Assembly (NCBI GenBank): GCA_016718565.1 | Contig: JADKCZ010000018.1 | Span: 211,001 to 275,000, forward strand | From: Anaeromyxobacter sp. | GTDB taxonomy: Bacteria; Myxococcota; Myxococcia; Myxococcales; Anaeromyxobacteraceae | DNA length: 64,000 nucleotides | Direction: 5' to 3' | Shown: positions 40,327 through 48,573 of the stretch, one piece after another | Layout: the number at the start of each line of letters is the position of its first letter | How positions within the stretch are numbered: position 1 is the first letter of the stretch | Notes under the pieces: generated by a model | What the model saw: only the letters and a program-made list of their open reading frames with translations | Told to the model about the DNA's origin: nothing | The model's database searches: none | Program-made: the position numbers and the translations under genes

Positions 40327-41396
40327 CGCGTGGCGCTCCAGCGTGGGCGGTACTGCACCAGGGTGTCGCAGGCCAGCAGGGCCAGCAGCAGCACGCCCTG
40401 GAAGATGCCGGTCAGCGCCGAGGGCAGCCCCACCCGCGACTGCGCCAGCTCACCCCCGATGAGGAAGGTGGAGAGCACCACGCTGCCGAGGATGCAGCCG
40501 AGCGGGTGCAGGCGCCCCACGAAGGCCACGATGATGGCGGTGAAGCCGTAGCCGGTGGAGACGGAGGGGGTGAGCTGGCCCATGGGCCCGGCCACCTCCA
40601 GCGCCCCGGCCACCCCGGCCAGGCCGCCGGAGGCCAGCAGGGTGGTCCAGATGGCGGACCGCGAGGAGAAGCCGGCGTAGCGCGCCGCCGCCGGCGCCGG
40701 GCCGCCGACCTGCAGCTGCAGCCCGCGGTAGGTGTGGAACATGAAGAGCCACATGGCCAGCGCGGTGAGCAAGGCCACCGGGAAGCCCCAGCCGACCCGC
40801 ATGCCCTTGATCAGCCGGGGCACCTCGGTGGCGGCGGCGAAGCTGACGGTCTGCGGGAAGTTGAAGCCGTCCGGGTCCTTCCAGGGGCCGAACACCAGCC
40901 AGGAGAGGAACAGGTTGGCCACGTACACCAGCATCAGGCTGACCAGGATCTCGTTGGCGTTGAAGCGGTCCCGCAGCAGCGCCACCACCGCCGCCCAGGC
41001 CGCGCCGCCCAGCGCCCCGGCCACCAGCAGCAGCGGGAAGAAGGCCACCTGGCCCACCCCCACCCCGGCGGTGGTGAACCACAGCGCCAGGCCGCCGCCG
41101 GTGATGCCGCCCATGAGGAACTGCCCCTCGGCGCCGATGTTCCAGACGTTGGAGCGGTAGCACAGGGCCAGGCCGAGGGAGATCAGGATCAGCGGGGTGG
41201 ACTTGAGCGCCAGCTCGGTGAGGGCGCGGGTGCCGTTGAAGGGCTCCAGCACGAAGGTGGAGAGGCCCTGGGCCGGGTCCTTGCCCATGGCCCAGAAGAT
41301 CAGGCCGCCCACCGCCAGGGTGATGCCGAAGGCGATGACGGGCGAGAGCACGCTCATGAGCGGCGACGGGCTGGTGCGGGGTTCGAGCCGGATCAC
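40323..41396 (-). CDS. ABC transporter permease (nucleoside/BMP type), first subunit
   Basis: A 357-residue membrane protein with about nine helices. Family landmarks are LCYRSNVWNIGAEGQFLMGG and NEILVSLMLVYVANL, as in YufP-type permeases. The GTG start overlaps the ATPase stop (GTGA), and its own stop overlaps the next permease start (ATGA), so the three importer genes form a coupled series. The upstream in-frame extension would run antisense through the ATPase region and is rejected. Confidence 0.92.
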   Translation of the reverse strand: MIRLEPRTSPSPLMSVLSPVIAFGITLAVGGLIFWAMGKDPAQGLSTFVLEPFNGTRALTELALKSTPLILISLGLALCYRSNVWNIGAEGQFLMGGITGGGLALWFTTAGVGVGQVAFFPLLLVAGALGGAAWAAVVALLRDRFNANEILVSLMLVYVANLFLSWLVFGPWKDPDGFNFPQTVSFAAATEVPRLIKGMRVGWGFPVALLTALAMWLFMFHTYRGLQLQVGGPAPAAARYAGFSSRSAIWTTLLASGGLAGVAGALEVAGPMGQLTPSVSTGYGFTAIIVAFVGRLHPLGCILGSVVLSTFLIGGELAQSRVGLPSALTGIFQGVLLLALLACDTLVQYRPRWSATR

Positions 41397-42976
41397 CGGG
41401 CCTCCCCGGCGGCGGCGCCCGGCGCGGGTGGACGGCCCGCCGGATCGCGCGGCTCGGCCCACAGCCCGCTCATCCACTCGCCGATGAGCTCCACGGTGGC
41501 CGCCTCGGTGGGCAGCGGGGGCGAGAGCCGCCCCTTGGCGATGACGTAGAGCCGGTCGGTCATGGCGAACAGCTCGTCGAGCTCCTCCGACACCACCAGC
41601 ACGGCGCAGCCGGCGTCGCGGAGCGCCAGCACCTCGGCCCGGATCTGCGCCGCCGCCCCCACGTCCACGCCCCAGGTCGGCTGGGCCACGATCAGCACCC
41701 TGGGCACGGCGTCGATCTCGCGCCCCACGATGTACTTCTGCAGGTTGCCGCCGGAGAGGCTGCGGGCCACCGCGCCGGGGCCGCCGGACTTGACGTTGAA
41801 GCGCGCCAGGATGCCGCTGGCCTGGAGCGCCAGCGCGGTCCGATCGATCCAGCCGAAGCGCCGCAGCGCCTCCCGCCTGGTCAGGAGCAGGTTGGTGGCC
41901 AGCGAGAGGGAGGGCACCGCCCCGCGCCCCAGCCGCTCCTCGGGGATGAAGTGCAGCCCCAGGGCGCGGCGCTGGGCCGAGCGGAGCCGGCCGATGGGCT
42001 GGCCGAAGAGGCGCACCGCCCCGTCGTCGCCGCGCGGGTCCTCGCCGGAGAGGGCCGCCAGCAGCTCCTGCTGGCCGTTGCCCGAGACCCCGGCGATGCC
42101 CACGATCTCGCCGGCCCGCACCTGCAGCGAGACCCGGTCGAGCGGCACGTCGAAGCGGTCCTGGCGCGGCAAGGAGAGGTCCGCCACCTCCAGGGCCAGG
42201 TCGCCCAGGGTGGCGTCGCGGCGCACCAGCTTGGGCGGCTCGGCGCCGATCATGAGGCGGGACAGGCTGGCGGTGCTCTCCTGCGTGGGATCGCAGCTGC
42301 CCGAGACCCGCCCCCCGCGCAGCACGGTGCACTGGTGGCAGAGGGCCCGGATCTCGTCGAGCTTGTGGCTGATGTAGAGGATGGAGCAGCCGGTCGAGGC
42401 CAGCTGCCGCAGCGTGACGAAGAGCCGCTCGACCGCCTGCGGCGTCAGCACCGAGGTGGGCTCGTCCAGGATCAGCAGCTTGGGATCGGCCAGCAGGGCC
42501 CGCACGATCTCCACCCGCTGCCGCTCGCCCACCGAGAGGGTGTGGACGGCCCGCTCCGGCTCGAGCTCCAGGCCGTACTCGGCGGCCTTGGCGCGGATGC
42601 CCTGGCTCACCTCCCGGAGCGAGACGGTGCGCTCCAGCCCCAGCCAGACGTTCTCGGCCACCGTCAGGGTGTCGAAGAGCGAGAAGTGCTGGAAGACCAT
42701 GGCGATGCCGAGGCGCCGCGCCTCGTGCGGGCTGCGCACCTGCACCGGGGCGCCGTCCCACCAGAGCTCGCCGGCGTCGGGGCGGACCGCCCCGTAGATG
42801 ATCTTCATCAGCGTGGACTTGCCCGCGCCGTTCTCTCCCAGGATGGAGTGGATCTCCCCGGGCAGCACCGAGAGCGCCACGTCCTCGTTGGCGGTCACCG
42901 CGCCGTAGCGCTTGGTGACGTGGGCCAGCCTGAGCCGGGGGACGGGCGCGGGCGTGGCGGGTGGCGGGGCGCTCAT
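41393..42976 (-). CDS. ABC transporter ATP-binding protein with two ATPase domains (nucleoside importer)
   Basis: A 527-residue protein with tandem ATPase domains, as in YufO. The first is complete: ILGENGAGKSTLMK (Walker A), LSVGERQRVEIVRAL (signature) and LLILDEPTSVL (Walker B). The second has a degenerate Walker A (GVSGNGQQELL) but keeps LSGGNLQKYIVGRE, the usual pattern of this family. It begins 19 bp after the Gpt-like gene, and its stop overlaps the permease start. Confidence 0.94.
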   Translation of the reverse strand: MSAPPPATPAPVPRLRLAHVTKRYGAVTANEDVALSVLPGEIHSILGENGAGKSTLMKIIYGAVRPDAGELWWDGAPVQVRSPHEARRLGIAMVFQHFSLFDTLTVAENVWLGLERTVSLREVSQGIRAKAAEYGLELEPERAVHTLSVGERQRVEIVRALLADPKLLILDEPTSVLTPQAVERLFVTLRQLASTGCSILYISHKLDEIRALCHQCTVLRGGRVSGSCDPTQESTASLSRLMIGAEPPKLVRRDATLGDLALEVADLSLPRQDRFDVPLDRVSLQVRAGEIVGIAGVSGNGQQELLAALSGEDPRGDDGAVRLFGQPIGRLRSAQRRALGLHFIPEERLGRGAVPSLSLATNLLLTRREALRRFGWIDRTALALQASGILARFNVKSGGPGAVARSLSGGNLQKYIVGREIDAVPRVLIVAQPTWGVDVGAAAQIRAEVLALRDAGCAVLVVSEELDELFAMTDRLYVIAKGRLSPPLPTEAATVELIGEWMSGLWAEPRDPAGRPPAPGAAAGEAR

Positions 42977-42995
42977 CTGGCTGGACCGGGAGGGC

Positions 42996-43559
42996 TCAGG
43001 GACCGGCGGGGCGGCGCTTGTTGATGGGCGAGACGAACTGGTAGTCGATGTCCCAGGGGAAGTAGATCCACTTCTCCTGCTTGAACTCCTTCACGAAGGT
43101 GTCCACCAGCGGGCGCCCCTGCGGCTTGGCGTAGAGGGTGGCGAAGTGGGCCCGGGGCAGCCGCTCCCGCACGGCGCGCGCCGTCCGGCCGGTGTCCACC
43201 AGGTCGTCGATGAGCAGCCAGCCCGCGCCGTCGCCCTCCACGCCCTTGAGCCACTGCAGCTCGCCCTGCTTCTGCTCGGCGCCGCCCTCCCCCGCGCCGT
43301 AGCTCACCACGCAGACCGTGTCGATGAGCCGGAGCTCCAGCTCGCGGGCCACCAGGGCCGCCGGCACCAGGCCGCCGCGGGTGATGGCGATGATCCCCTT
43401 CCAGTCGCGCCGCAGGTCGTGCAGCACGCGCGACAGGTAGCGCGCGTCGCGGTGCAGCTCCGGCCAGGAGATGACGATCTCGTCCTTGTACGGGTTGGCG
43501 GCGGGCTCGGCGTCCCCTGCAGCGCCGTCCGCGGGCGCGCCGGGTGGGATGGTCGACAT
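42996..43559 (-). CDS. gpt: Xanthine/guanine phosphoribosyltransferase
   Basis: A 187-residue type I phosphoribosyltransferase. The PRPP-binding loop is LLIDDLVDTGRTARAVRE and an active-site strand is GIIAITRGGLVPAALVAREL. The end YFPWDIDYQF matches Gpt-type enzymes that salvage xanthine and guanine. It heads the operon with the BMP-type importer, which supports a purine uptake-and-salvage job. An N-terminal extension of about 20 Ala/Pro-rich residues precedes the fold. Hypoxanthine could also be a substrate. Confidence 0.88.
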   Translation of the reverse strand: MSTIPPGAPADGAAGDAEPAANPYKDEIVISWPELHRDARYLSRVLHDLRRDWKGIIAITRGGLVPAALVARELELRLIDTVCVVSYGAGEGGAEQKQGELQWLKGVEGDGAGWLLIDDLVDTGRTARAVRERLPRAHFATLYAKPQGRPLVDTFVKEFKQEKWIYFPWDIDYQFVSPINKRRPAGP

Positions 43560-43751
43560 GGAGGGTCCTCGTGGTGCTCGGGCGCTCCCGCCCGGGGCCG
43601 CGCCCCGGTCTAGCACAGAGTCCCCACCCACGGGGGGCGCCAGGGGCTGGGGGCCAGGGATGGGCGGCCAGCCGGCTCGACAGGGGGCCCCGGCCAAGGC
43701 GCCGGCGGACGGGGCGTTGAGCGCCCCGGTGGGGCGGGCCATACTCCGGCC

Positions 43752-44489
43752 GTGCCCACCCTGCGCGAGTGGCTGGCCGAGGGCCCCTACACCCTGGGGC
43801 TCTCCTCGGGGTTCTTCGGCTTCTTCGCCCACGCCGGGGTGGTGGGCGTCCTCGAGGAGGAGGGGCTGGCGCCGGCTCGCCTGTGCGGCTCCAGCGCCGG
43901 AGCGCTGGTGGGCGGCCTCTCCGCGGCCGGGGTGCCGGCCGCCAGGCTGCGGGAGGCCCTGCTGGCGCTGCGGCGGCGCGACTTCTGGGACCCCGCCCCG
44001 GGCCTCGGGCTGCTGCGCGGCGACCTCTTCCGGGCGCGCCTGGAGGCCCTGCTGCCGGTGGCCACCTTCGAGGCCTGCCCGAGGCCGCTGGCCCTGTCGG
44101 TCTTCGACCTGGCCGGGCGCCGCACGGCGGTGGTGCAGCGGGGCCCGCTGGCGCCGGCCATCCACGCCTCCTGCGCCGCCCCGCTGCTCTTCCAGCCGGT
44201 GCGGGTGGCCGGACGCGCCTGCCTGGACGGCGGGGTGTCGGACCGGCACGGCCTGGCCGCGCTGGCCGAGCCGGGCTGGGGTGGGCGGGTGCTCTACCAC
44301 CACCTCACCTCCCGCTCGCCGTGGCGCCGGCCAGGCAGCCCGGCGCTGCGGGTGCCGGCCAGGCCTGGGCTGGAGGCGGTGGCGCTGCACGGCCTGCCGC
44401 GGCTCGGCCCCTTCCGCCTCGAGCGCGGGGAGGAGGCGCTGTGCCTGGCGGCCGAGGGGATGCGGGCCGCGCTGTCGCGGCCGGTGTGA
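43752..44489 (+). CDS. Patatin-like phospholipase
   Basis: A 245-residue patatin-fold acyl hydrolase. The oxyanion loop is GLSSGFFGFFAHAGVVGVL (family GGGxxG is relaxed), the nucleophile elbow is GSSAG at about residue 47 and the catalytic Asp lies in CLDGGVSDRH. It has no signal peptide. It begins with GTG. Lipid substrate unknown; some relatives are type-secreted toxins, but nothing here shows export. Confidence 0.85.
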   Translation: MPTLREWLAEGPYTLGLSSGFFGFFAHAGVVGVLEEEGLAPARLCGSSAGALVGGLSAAGVPAARLREALLALRRRDFWDPAPGLGLLRGDLFRARLEALLPVATFEACPRPLALSVFDLAGRRTAVVQRGPLAPAIHASCAAPLLFQPVRVAGRACLDGGVSDRHGLAALAEPGWGGRVLYHHLTSRSPWRRPGSPALRVPARPGLEAVALHGLPRLGPFRLERGEEALCLAAEGMRAALSRPV

Positions 44490-44583
44490 CCTGGGCGAAG
44501 GCGGAACGAGCGCGCCGGGCCAGGGCGCGTGGCCCTGCCCGGCGCGGTTGGCGCACGAGGGTGCTGGAGCGGAGGGGCGCTGG

Positions 44584-45309
44584 CTAGCGCCCGCCCGGCC
44601 GGCCACCGCCGCCGGGACGCCCGCCGCCACCCGGACGGCCGCCGCGGCCTTCCTTCTTGCGGTCGTCGCGCAGCGAGTCCATCGAGAAGCCACCGGAGGT
44701 GGAGTTCTTGTCGCCGCCGCCGGTGCCCTTGCCACCGCCGCGACCACCGCCGCCACCACCACCACCACCGCCGCCGCGGCCGCCCCGCTCCTTCTTGGGC
44801 GGCGCCGCCACCTGGCGCATCGAGGCCGGGGCGTGGTCCACCAGGAACTGGAACCCGTTGACCGTCTTGGCGCCCTGCACCGGCTCCTCTGGCCCGAAGA
44901 CGCGCACCAGGCGGACGTCGTCGGCCTTGCGGCCGACCACCCTCAAGGCGTCGCGCAGGCGGGAGAGCCGGTCGCCGGACAGGCCGGTGACCTCCGCCAC
45001 GGCGGCGTCGAGGGCGGCCTTCACGGCCTCGCTCTCGGCCTCCTCGGCCGGCTCCTGGCTCGCCTTGGCCGCCGGAGGGGCAGCCGGTGCGGCCGGGGCG
45101 GCCTCGGCGGCCTCGGCCTCCGGCGCGGCCCCGTCGGGGGTCACCTCGGCCACCGCCTCCCCGGCGGGCGCAGCCGCGGCCGCGACCTCCGGGGCCGCCT
45201 CCACGGGCGCCGCGGGCGGCGTCTCCTTGGGAAGGGTGCGCTTCGCCTCGGCAATGGCCTTGGCCGCCTGCCGGATCAGGGTGCCGCTCAGTTCGGTGAG
45301 GGTCTTCAT
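44584..45309 (-). CDS. Low-complexity protein with an Arg/Gly-rich tail, unknown function
   Basis: A 241-residue protein: an N-terminal helix (MKTLTELSGTLIRQAAKAIA), an Ala/Pro/Glu-rich disordered linker, a compact segment about residues 100-165 (VTGLSGDRLSRLRDALRVVG, then ADDVRLVRVFGPEEPV) and a tail of Gly runs with Arg (ERGGRGGG and repeated GRPGGGG). The tail resembles RGG regions that bind RNA or promote condensation. I recognise no family for the compact part. The start ATG is clear and the gene is divergent from the Cys/His-rich secreted protein. Confidence 0.75.
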   Translation of the reverse strand: MKTLTELSGTLIRQAAKAIAEAKRTLPKETPPAAPVEAAPEVAAAAAPAGEAVAEVTPDGAAPEAEAAEAAPAAPAAPPAAKASQEPAEEAESEAVKAALDAAVAEVTGLSGDRLSRLRDALRVVGRKADDVRLVRVFGPEEPVQGAKTVNGFQFLVDHAPASMRQVAAPPKKERGGRGGGGGGGGGGGRGGGKGTGGGDKNSTSGGFSMDSLRDDRKKEGRGGRPGGGGRPGGGGRPGGR

Positions 45310-45489
45310 GGCGCGTAGGCATACACGGAAGCGGGGGGACGTGGAAGTCGGGGCTGCGTCAATGCGTCGCAAACGGCGCCCTGGCGCGCGACGGGGGGAC
45401 TTGCACTCACACGCAGCGATCGTCATTAATGGTGTGTCTTTCCAGGTGTGCGGCGCGGCCCTCGGCCGCGCAGGAGCAGTGCGGAAGCG

Positions 45490-46038
45490 ATGCGTGGCGT
45501 GCTCGACATGCTGACGGTGCGACTGGTCGCCGCGTTCCTGGCGATCTCGATCGCGGGCGTGCCGGAGCTCTTCGCGCCGCCCGACGCGCCCGCGGGCCAC
45601 CGCTGCCAGTGCCCCATCCGCGAGGGCCGGCACGAGTGCGACTGCCCGCTCTGCCACGCCGAGGCGGCGCGCCACGCAGCCGAGGCCGCCGCCAGGCCGG
45701 GCGGCCACGCCGACCACGACGCCGCCGTGGTGGGCGCGGCCCCCGCCGCCAAGGTCCCGCCCTGCCACCTCGCCCTGGCCAAGAAGACCGCGGTGAAGGA
45801 GCGGGAGGCGGCCGCCCGCCGCGCCGCGGCCGGCCCGGTCATCTCCTCCACCTGCGGCACCGACGACCGTCGCCTGCGGCCGCCGCCGGCCGTGGAGTTC
45901 TTCACCATGCCCTCGGCTCCGGTCCTGGAGCTGGTCGTCACGGTGGCCCGCCTCGGCGCCGAGCGCGCCGACCGGCTGGCCTCGACCCTCGAGCCGGAGA
46001 CCCCGCCTCCGAGGCGCGCCTCGCCCGCCGCCGCCTAG
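45490..46038 (+). CDS. Secreted Cys/His-rich protein, copy 1 of an unrecognised paralogous pair
   Basis: A 182-residue protein with an N-terminal signal-like helix (about residues 8-24). A dense metal-site-like cluster follows: GHRCQCP, then HECDCPLCH (C39, C41, C50, C52, C55), and later PPCHLALAKK (C92, H93) and STCGTDD. The same order of motifs occurs in the gene at 49971-50480, so the two are paralogues. The upstream 180 bp includes a relatively AT-rich patch near 45421-45450. Metal binding is inferred from residue spacing only. Confidence 0.72.
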   Translation: MRGVLDMLTVRLVAAFLAISIAGVPELFAPPDAPAGHRCQCPIREGRHECDCPLCHAEAARHAAEAAARPGGHADHDAAVVGAAPAAKVPPCHLALAKKTAVKEREAAARRAAAGPVISSTCGTDDRRLRPPPAVEFFTMPSAPVLELVVTVARLGAERADRLASTLEPETPPPRRASPAAA

Positions 46039-46289
46039 GCCGAGCCGCGCCCCCCGTCCGCTCCCCGGACCCGGCGACGTGACCTCGGACCCAGAGCGGC
46101 GCCGCGGACGGCGCCCGCCCCCACCGCTCCTCCACCAGCGTCGGCCCTCGGGCCGGCGCGGCCGGCGGGTGGTGGGAGCGCGGCGCCAGACGGCAGCGCA
46201 CCCGAGTCAGGTCACCTCTCGTCCGAGGTCTACATGTCCACCACGTTCGTCTTCACGCACCGTATGTCCTTCCGTGCCGGGGGCTCGCC

Positions 46290-46721
46290 ATGAACCGGCG
46301 CGTCTTCGGCGACGCCGAGATCTCCTCGGCGCTCCGCGATCTCGAGGCCGGCGTCCGCCTGCCCGAGGTCTGCCACCGGCTCGGGGTCTCCGAGCGCACC
46401 GTCAACCGCTGGCGCCGCGAGGCCCGCGGCCCCGACCAGGCCCCGGCCCCGGCCCTCGGCCTGGTCCCGCTCACCCAGGAGCAGGCCGCCATGCGCGGCG
46501 ACGCCCTGGAGCGCCAGCTCGACGCCCTCCGGCTGGTGCTCCACACCATGCTGGAGCCCGAGGAGCTGGAGCGCGGCGCCAGGCTCGTCGAGTCCCGCTG
46601 CCAGGTCAGCGCCCAGCGGGCGCGCCGCCTGCTCGGGCTGGCCCCCGTCAACGCGAAGTACGGCAACCGCGCCGCCGCCGCGCCGCCGGCCCAGGTGGCG
46701 CCCCTGATGCAGCAGCTCTAG
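46290..46721 (+). CDS. HTH protein resembling IS3-type transposase OrfA
   Basis: A 143-residue protein whose first 50 residues (FGDAEISSALRDLEAGVRLP then VCHRLGVSERTVNRWRRE) match the HTH of IS3/IS911 OrfA. No OrfB, terminal repeats or target duplication lie nearby, and the C-terminal half (VPLTQEQAAMRGDALERQLD onward) is not transposase-like. It may therefore be a domesticated DNA-binding protein. A pair of hairpins follows the stop. Confidence 0.72.
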   Translation: MNRRVFGDAEISSALRDLEAGVRLPEVCHRLGVSERTVNRWRREARGPDQAPAPALGLVPLTQEQAAMRGDALERQLDALRLVLHTMLEPEELERGARLVESRCQVSAQRARRLLGLAPVNAKYGNRAAAAPPAQVAPLMQQL

Positions 46722-46734
46722 CCTCCTCCACGCG

Positions 46735-46811
46735 CCTGGCGGCGGCTCCCCCGCCGCCAGGCCGTCACACCCGGACGCCCCACCCGCGCCCCCGCGCGCA
46801 GGTGGGGCGTC
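46735..46811 (+). terminator. Tandem hairpins after the HTH gene
   Basis: The first hairpin is CCTGGCGGCGG / CCGCCGCCAGG with loop CTCCC (46735-46761). The second is GACGCCCCACC / GGTGGGGCGTC (46774-46784 and 46801-46811). Both stems are perfect 11-mers; the second is followed by GTCGTCTCT. Confidence 0.65.
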
Positions 46812-46896
46812 GTCGTCTCTGGGGGTGGGTGGCTCCGGCGGCGGTCCCGGTCGGCTAGGATGTGGCCGCGGGCCAGACTGACCACGGGGGACGACC

Positions 46897-47415
46897 ATGG
46901 ACCGGAGCGAGTGGCTGAACAGGCTGGAGGCGCTGCACGATCAGGTCAGGAGGGGAGAGCCGGTCAGCGCCGAGGCGATGGAGTGGTACCGGGGCGCCCG
47001 CAAGGCCCTGCTGGAGACCGCGGTGACGGTGCAGGCGCAGGCGCTGATCGGCAGCGCCGTCCAGCGCAGCTCGATCCGGATCACCCGCAGCGCCCAGGTG
47101 CTGCTGGAGGCCCGCGGCTGGGGCCACCAGACGCTCACCGCCGACCTCGGCACCGGCGGCTTCGCCGCCTTCCTGGAGGCGCCGCCCCCGGTGACGGAGT
47201 GGATCAAGGCCACCCTGGTGCTGCCGGGCGAGGGGGCGGTGGTGGCCACCGTGGCGGTGGCCGACGTGAAGACCGTGACCGGGCTGGTCCGCGTGGCCTT
47301 CCGCTTCTCCGAGCCGAGCGCCGACGTGCAGCGGCGCGTCGAGAACTACATGGTCGACAGCCTGCTCGAGCAGCTGGTGTTCTGGGACGACGTCCTCGAG
47401 CACCTGCGGTACTGA
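46897..47415 (+). CDS. PilZ-like domain protein
   Basis: A 172-residue protein. After an N-terminal helical part, RSSIRITRSAQVLLEA holds an RxxxR and TADLGTGGFAAFLEA sits where PilZ domains have D/NxSxxG (Ser replaced by Gly here). The strands that follow (KATLVVLPGEG-like alternation and VAFRFSEPSADVQRRVENYM) fit a PilZ barrel with a C-terminal helix. Cyclic di-GMP binding is possible but weakened by the missing Ser. It stands alone, converging on a histidine kinase gene. Confidence 0.72.
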   Translation: MDRSEWLNRLEALHDQVRRGEPVSAEAMEWYRGARKALLETAVTVQAQALIGSAVQRSSIRITRSAQVLLEARGWGHQTLTADLGTGGFAAFLEAPPPVTEWIKATLVLPGEGAVVATVAVADVKTVTGLVRVAFRFSEPSADVQRRVENYMVDSLLEQLVFWDDVLEHLRY

Positions 47416-47451
47416 GTGGAGCGCCCGCGGCGGCCGTCGACGGCCGTCTGC

Positions 47452-48501
47452 TCAGAGCGGGATGCGGGCGGTGACCACCGTCCCGGCGCCGGGCCGGCGT
47501 GCCACGTCGAGGGTGCCGCCCAGGCGATCGGCCCGCTCGCGCATGCCGGCGATCCCGAGCGCCCCCGCCGGCACCCCGGCGGCCGGCGGGCCGCAGCCGT
47601 CGTCGGCCACGGTCAGCACCACCTCCCCCGCCACCACCGCCAGCGCCGCGCTCACCTCGGCGGCGCGGGCGTGGCGGGCCACGTTGGTGAGCGCCTCCAC
47701 CGCGATCCGGTAGAGCGCCGTGGCCACCTCGCCGCCCACCTCCGGCGGCAGCGGCGCGCGCTCGGCCAGCTGGCAGCGCAGCCCGGTGCGGGCCTCCAGC
47801 ATGCGCAGCTCCAGGCGGAGCGCGTCCTCCAGGCCGAGCCGGTCGAGCACGGCCGGGCGCAGCTCGGCCGCGATGCGGCGCACCGAGGCGATGGCCTGGT
47901 CCACCAGGCCGCCGGCGTCCACCACCCGCTCCACCAGCGCCGCGTCCGCATGCGAGGCCGGGATCCCCTCGAGCCGGTGCTCCACCCAGCGCAGGTTCAT
48001 CTTGAGGGCGGTGAGCAGCTGACCCATCTCGTCGTGGAGGTCCCTCGACACCTTGGCCTTCTCGTCCTCGCGGATCGAGTCGAGGCGGGCGGCCAGGGCC
48101 CGCATCTGCTCCCGCGAGCGGCGCAGGCCGTCCTCGGCCTCCATCTGGGCGGTGATGTCGCGGGCCACCCCCTCCAGCGCCACCGCCACCCCCGCCTCGT
48201 CGTGGAGGTGCCGGACCACCGACTCGGTCCAGAGGATGCGCCCGTCCTTGCGGACCCAGCGCATGCGCACTGGGCCGGCCGGGGGGCCGGTCAGCCCGCC
48301 CTCGAGCAGGGCGCGGTCGTCGGGGTGGATGAGGCGGTACCCGAGCCCGGGGTCGGCGTAGTGCTCCTCCGGCGTGTAGCCGGTCATCTCCAGGGCCGCC
48401 TGGCTGACGAACTCGAAGCCGGGCGTGGGGACCAGGCGGTAGCGGTAGTAGAGATCCCGGGAGTTCTCGACCAGGCGCTCGAAGAGGTCGGGGCTCACCA
48501 T
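47452..48501 (-). CDS. PAS-domain sensor histidine kinase (HisKA_3 type)
   Basis: A 349-residue kinase with no membrane helix. A PAS domain (about residues 20-115, GYTPEEHYADPGLGYRLIHP) is followed by the dimerisation helix with RDLHDEMGQLLTALKMNL (phospho-acceptor His) and an ATPase domain with VEALTNVARHARA (N box), VADDGCGPP and GIAGMRERADRLGG. This is the NarX/LuxR-partner subclass. No response regulator gene lies beside it. It sits 72 bp after the TonB-like gene on the same strand. Confidence 0.88.
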   Translation of the reverse strand: MVSPDLFERLVENSRDLYYRYRLVPTPGFEFVSQAALEMTGYTPEEHYADPGLGYRLIHPDDRALLEGGLTGPPAGPVRMRWVRKDGRILWTESVVRHLHDEAGVAVALEGVARDITAQMEAEDGLRRSREQMRALAARLDSIREDEKAKVSRDLHDEMGQLLTALKMNLRWVEHRLEGIPASHADAALVERVVDAGGLVDQAIASVRRIAAELRPAVLDRLGLEDALRLELRMLEARTGLRCQLAERAPLPPEVGGEVATALYRIAVEALTNVARHARAAEVSAALAVVAGEVVLTVADDGCGPPAAGVPAGALGIAGMRERADRLGGTLDVARRPGAGTVVTARIPL

Positions 48502-48573
48502 GCTGGATGGTCTTGCACGGCGCGGGGCCCAGGGCAACCGAGGGGACGACGGGCCGGGGCCTCCCCGGCCGCC

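Noticed and set aside
43560..43751. Purine riboswitch before the salvage operon
   Set aside because: I looked for the short three-stem purine aptamer on the minus strand and saw no conserved loops; the region is uniformly GC-rich.
46290..46721. Intact IS3 insertion sequence
   Set aside because: No OrfB, no terminal inverted repeats and no target-site duplication are visible around the HTH gene.
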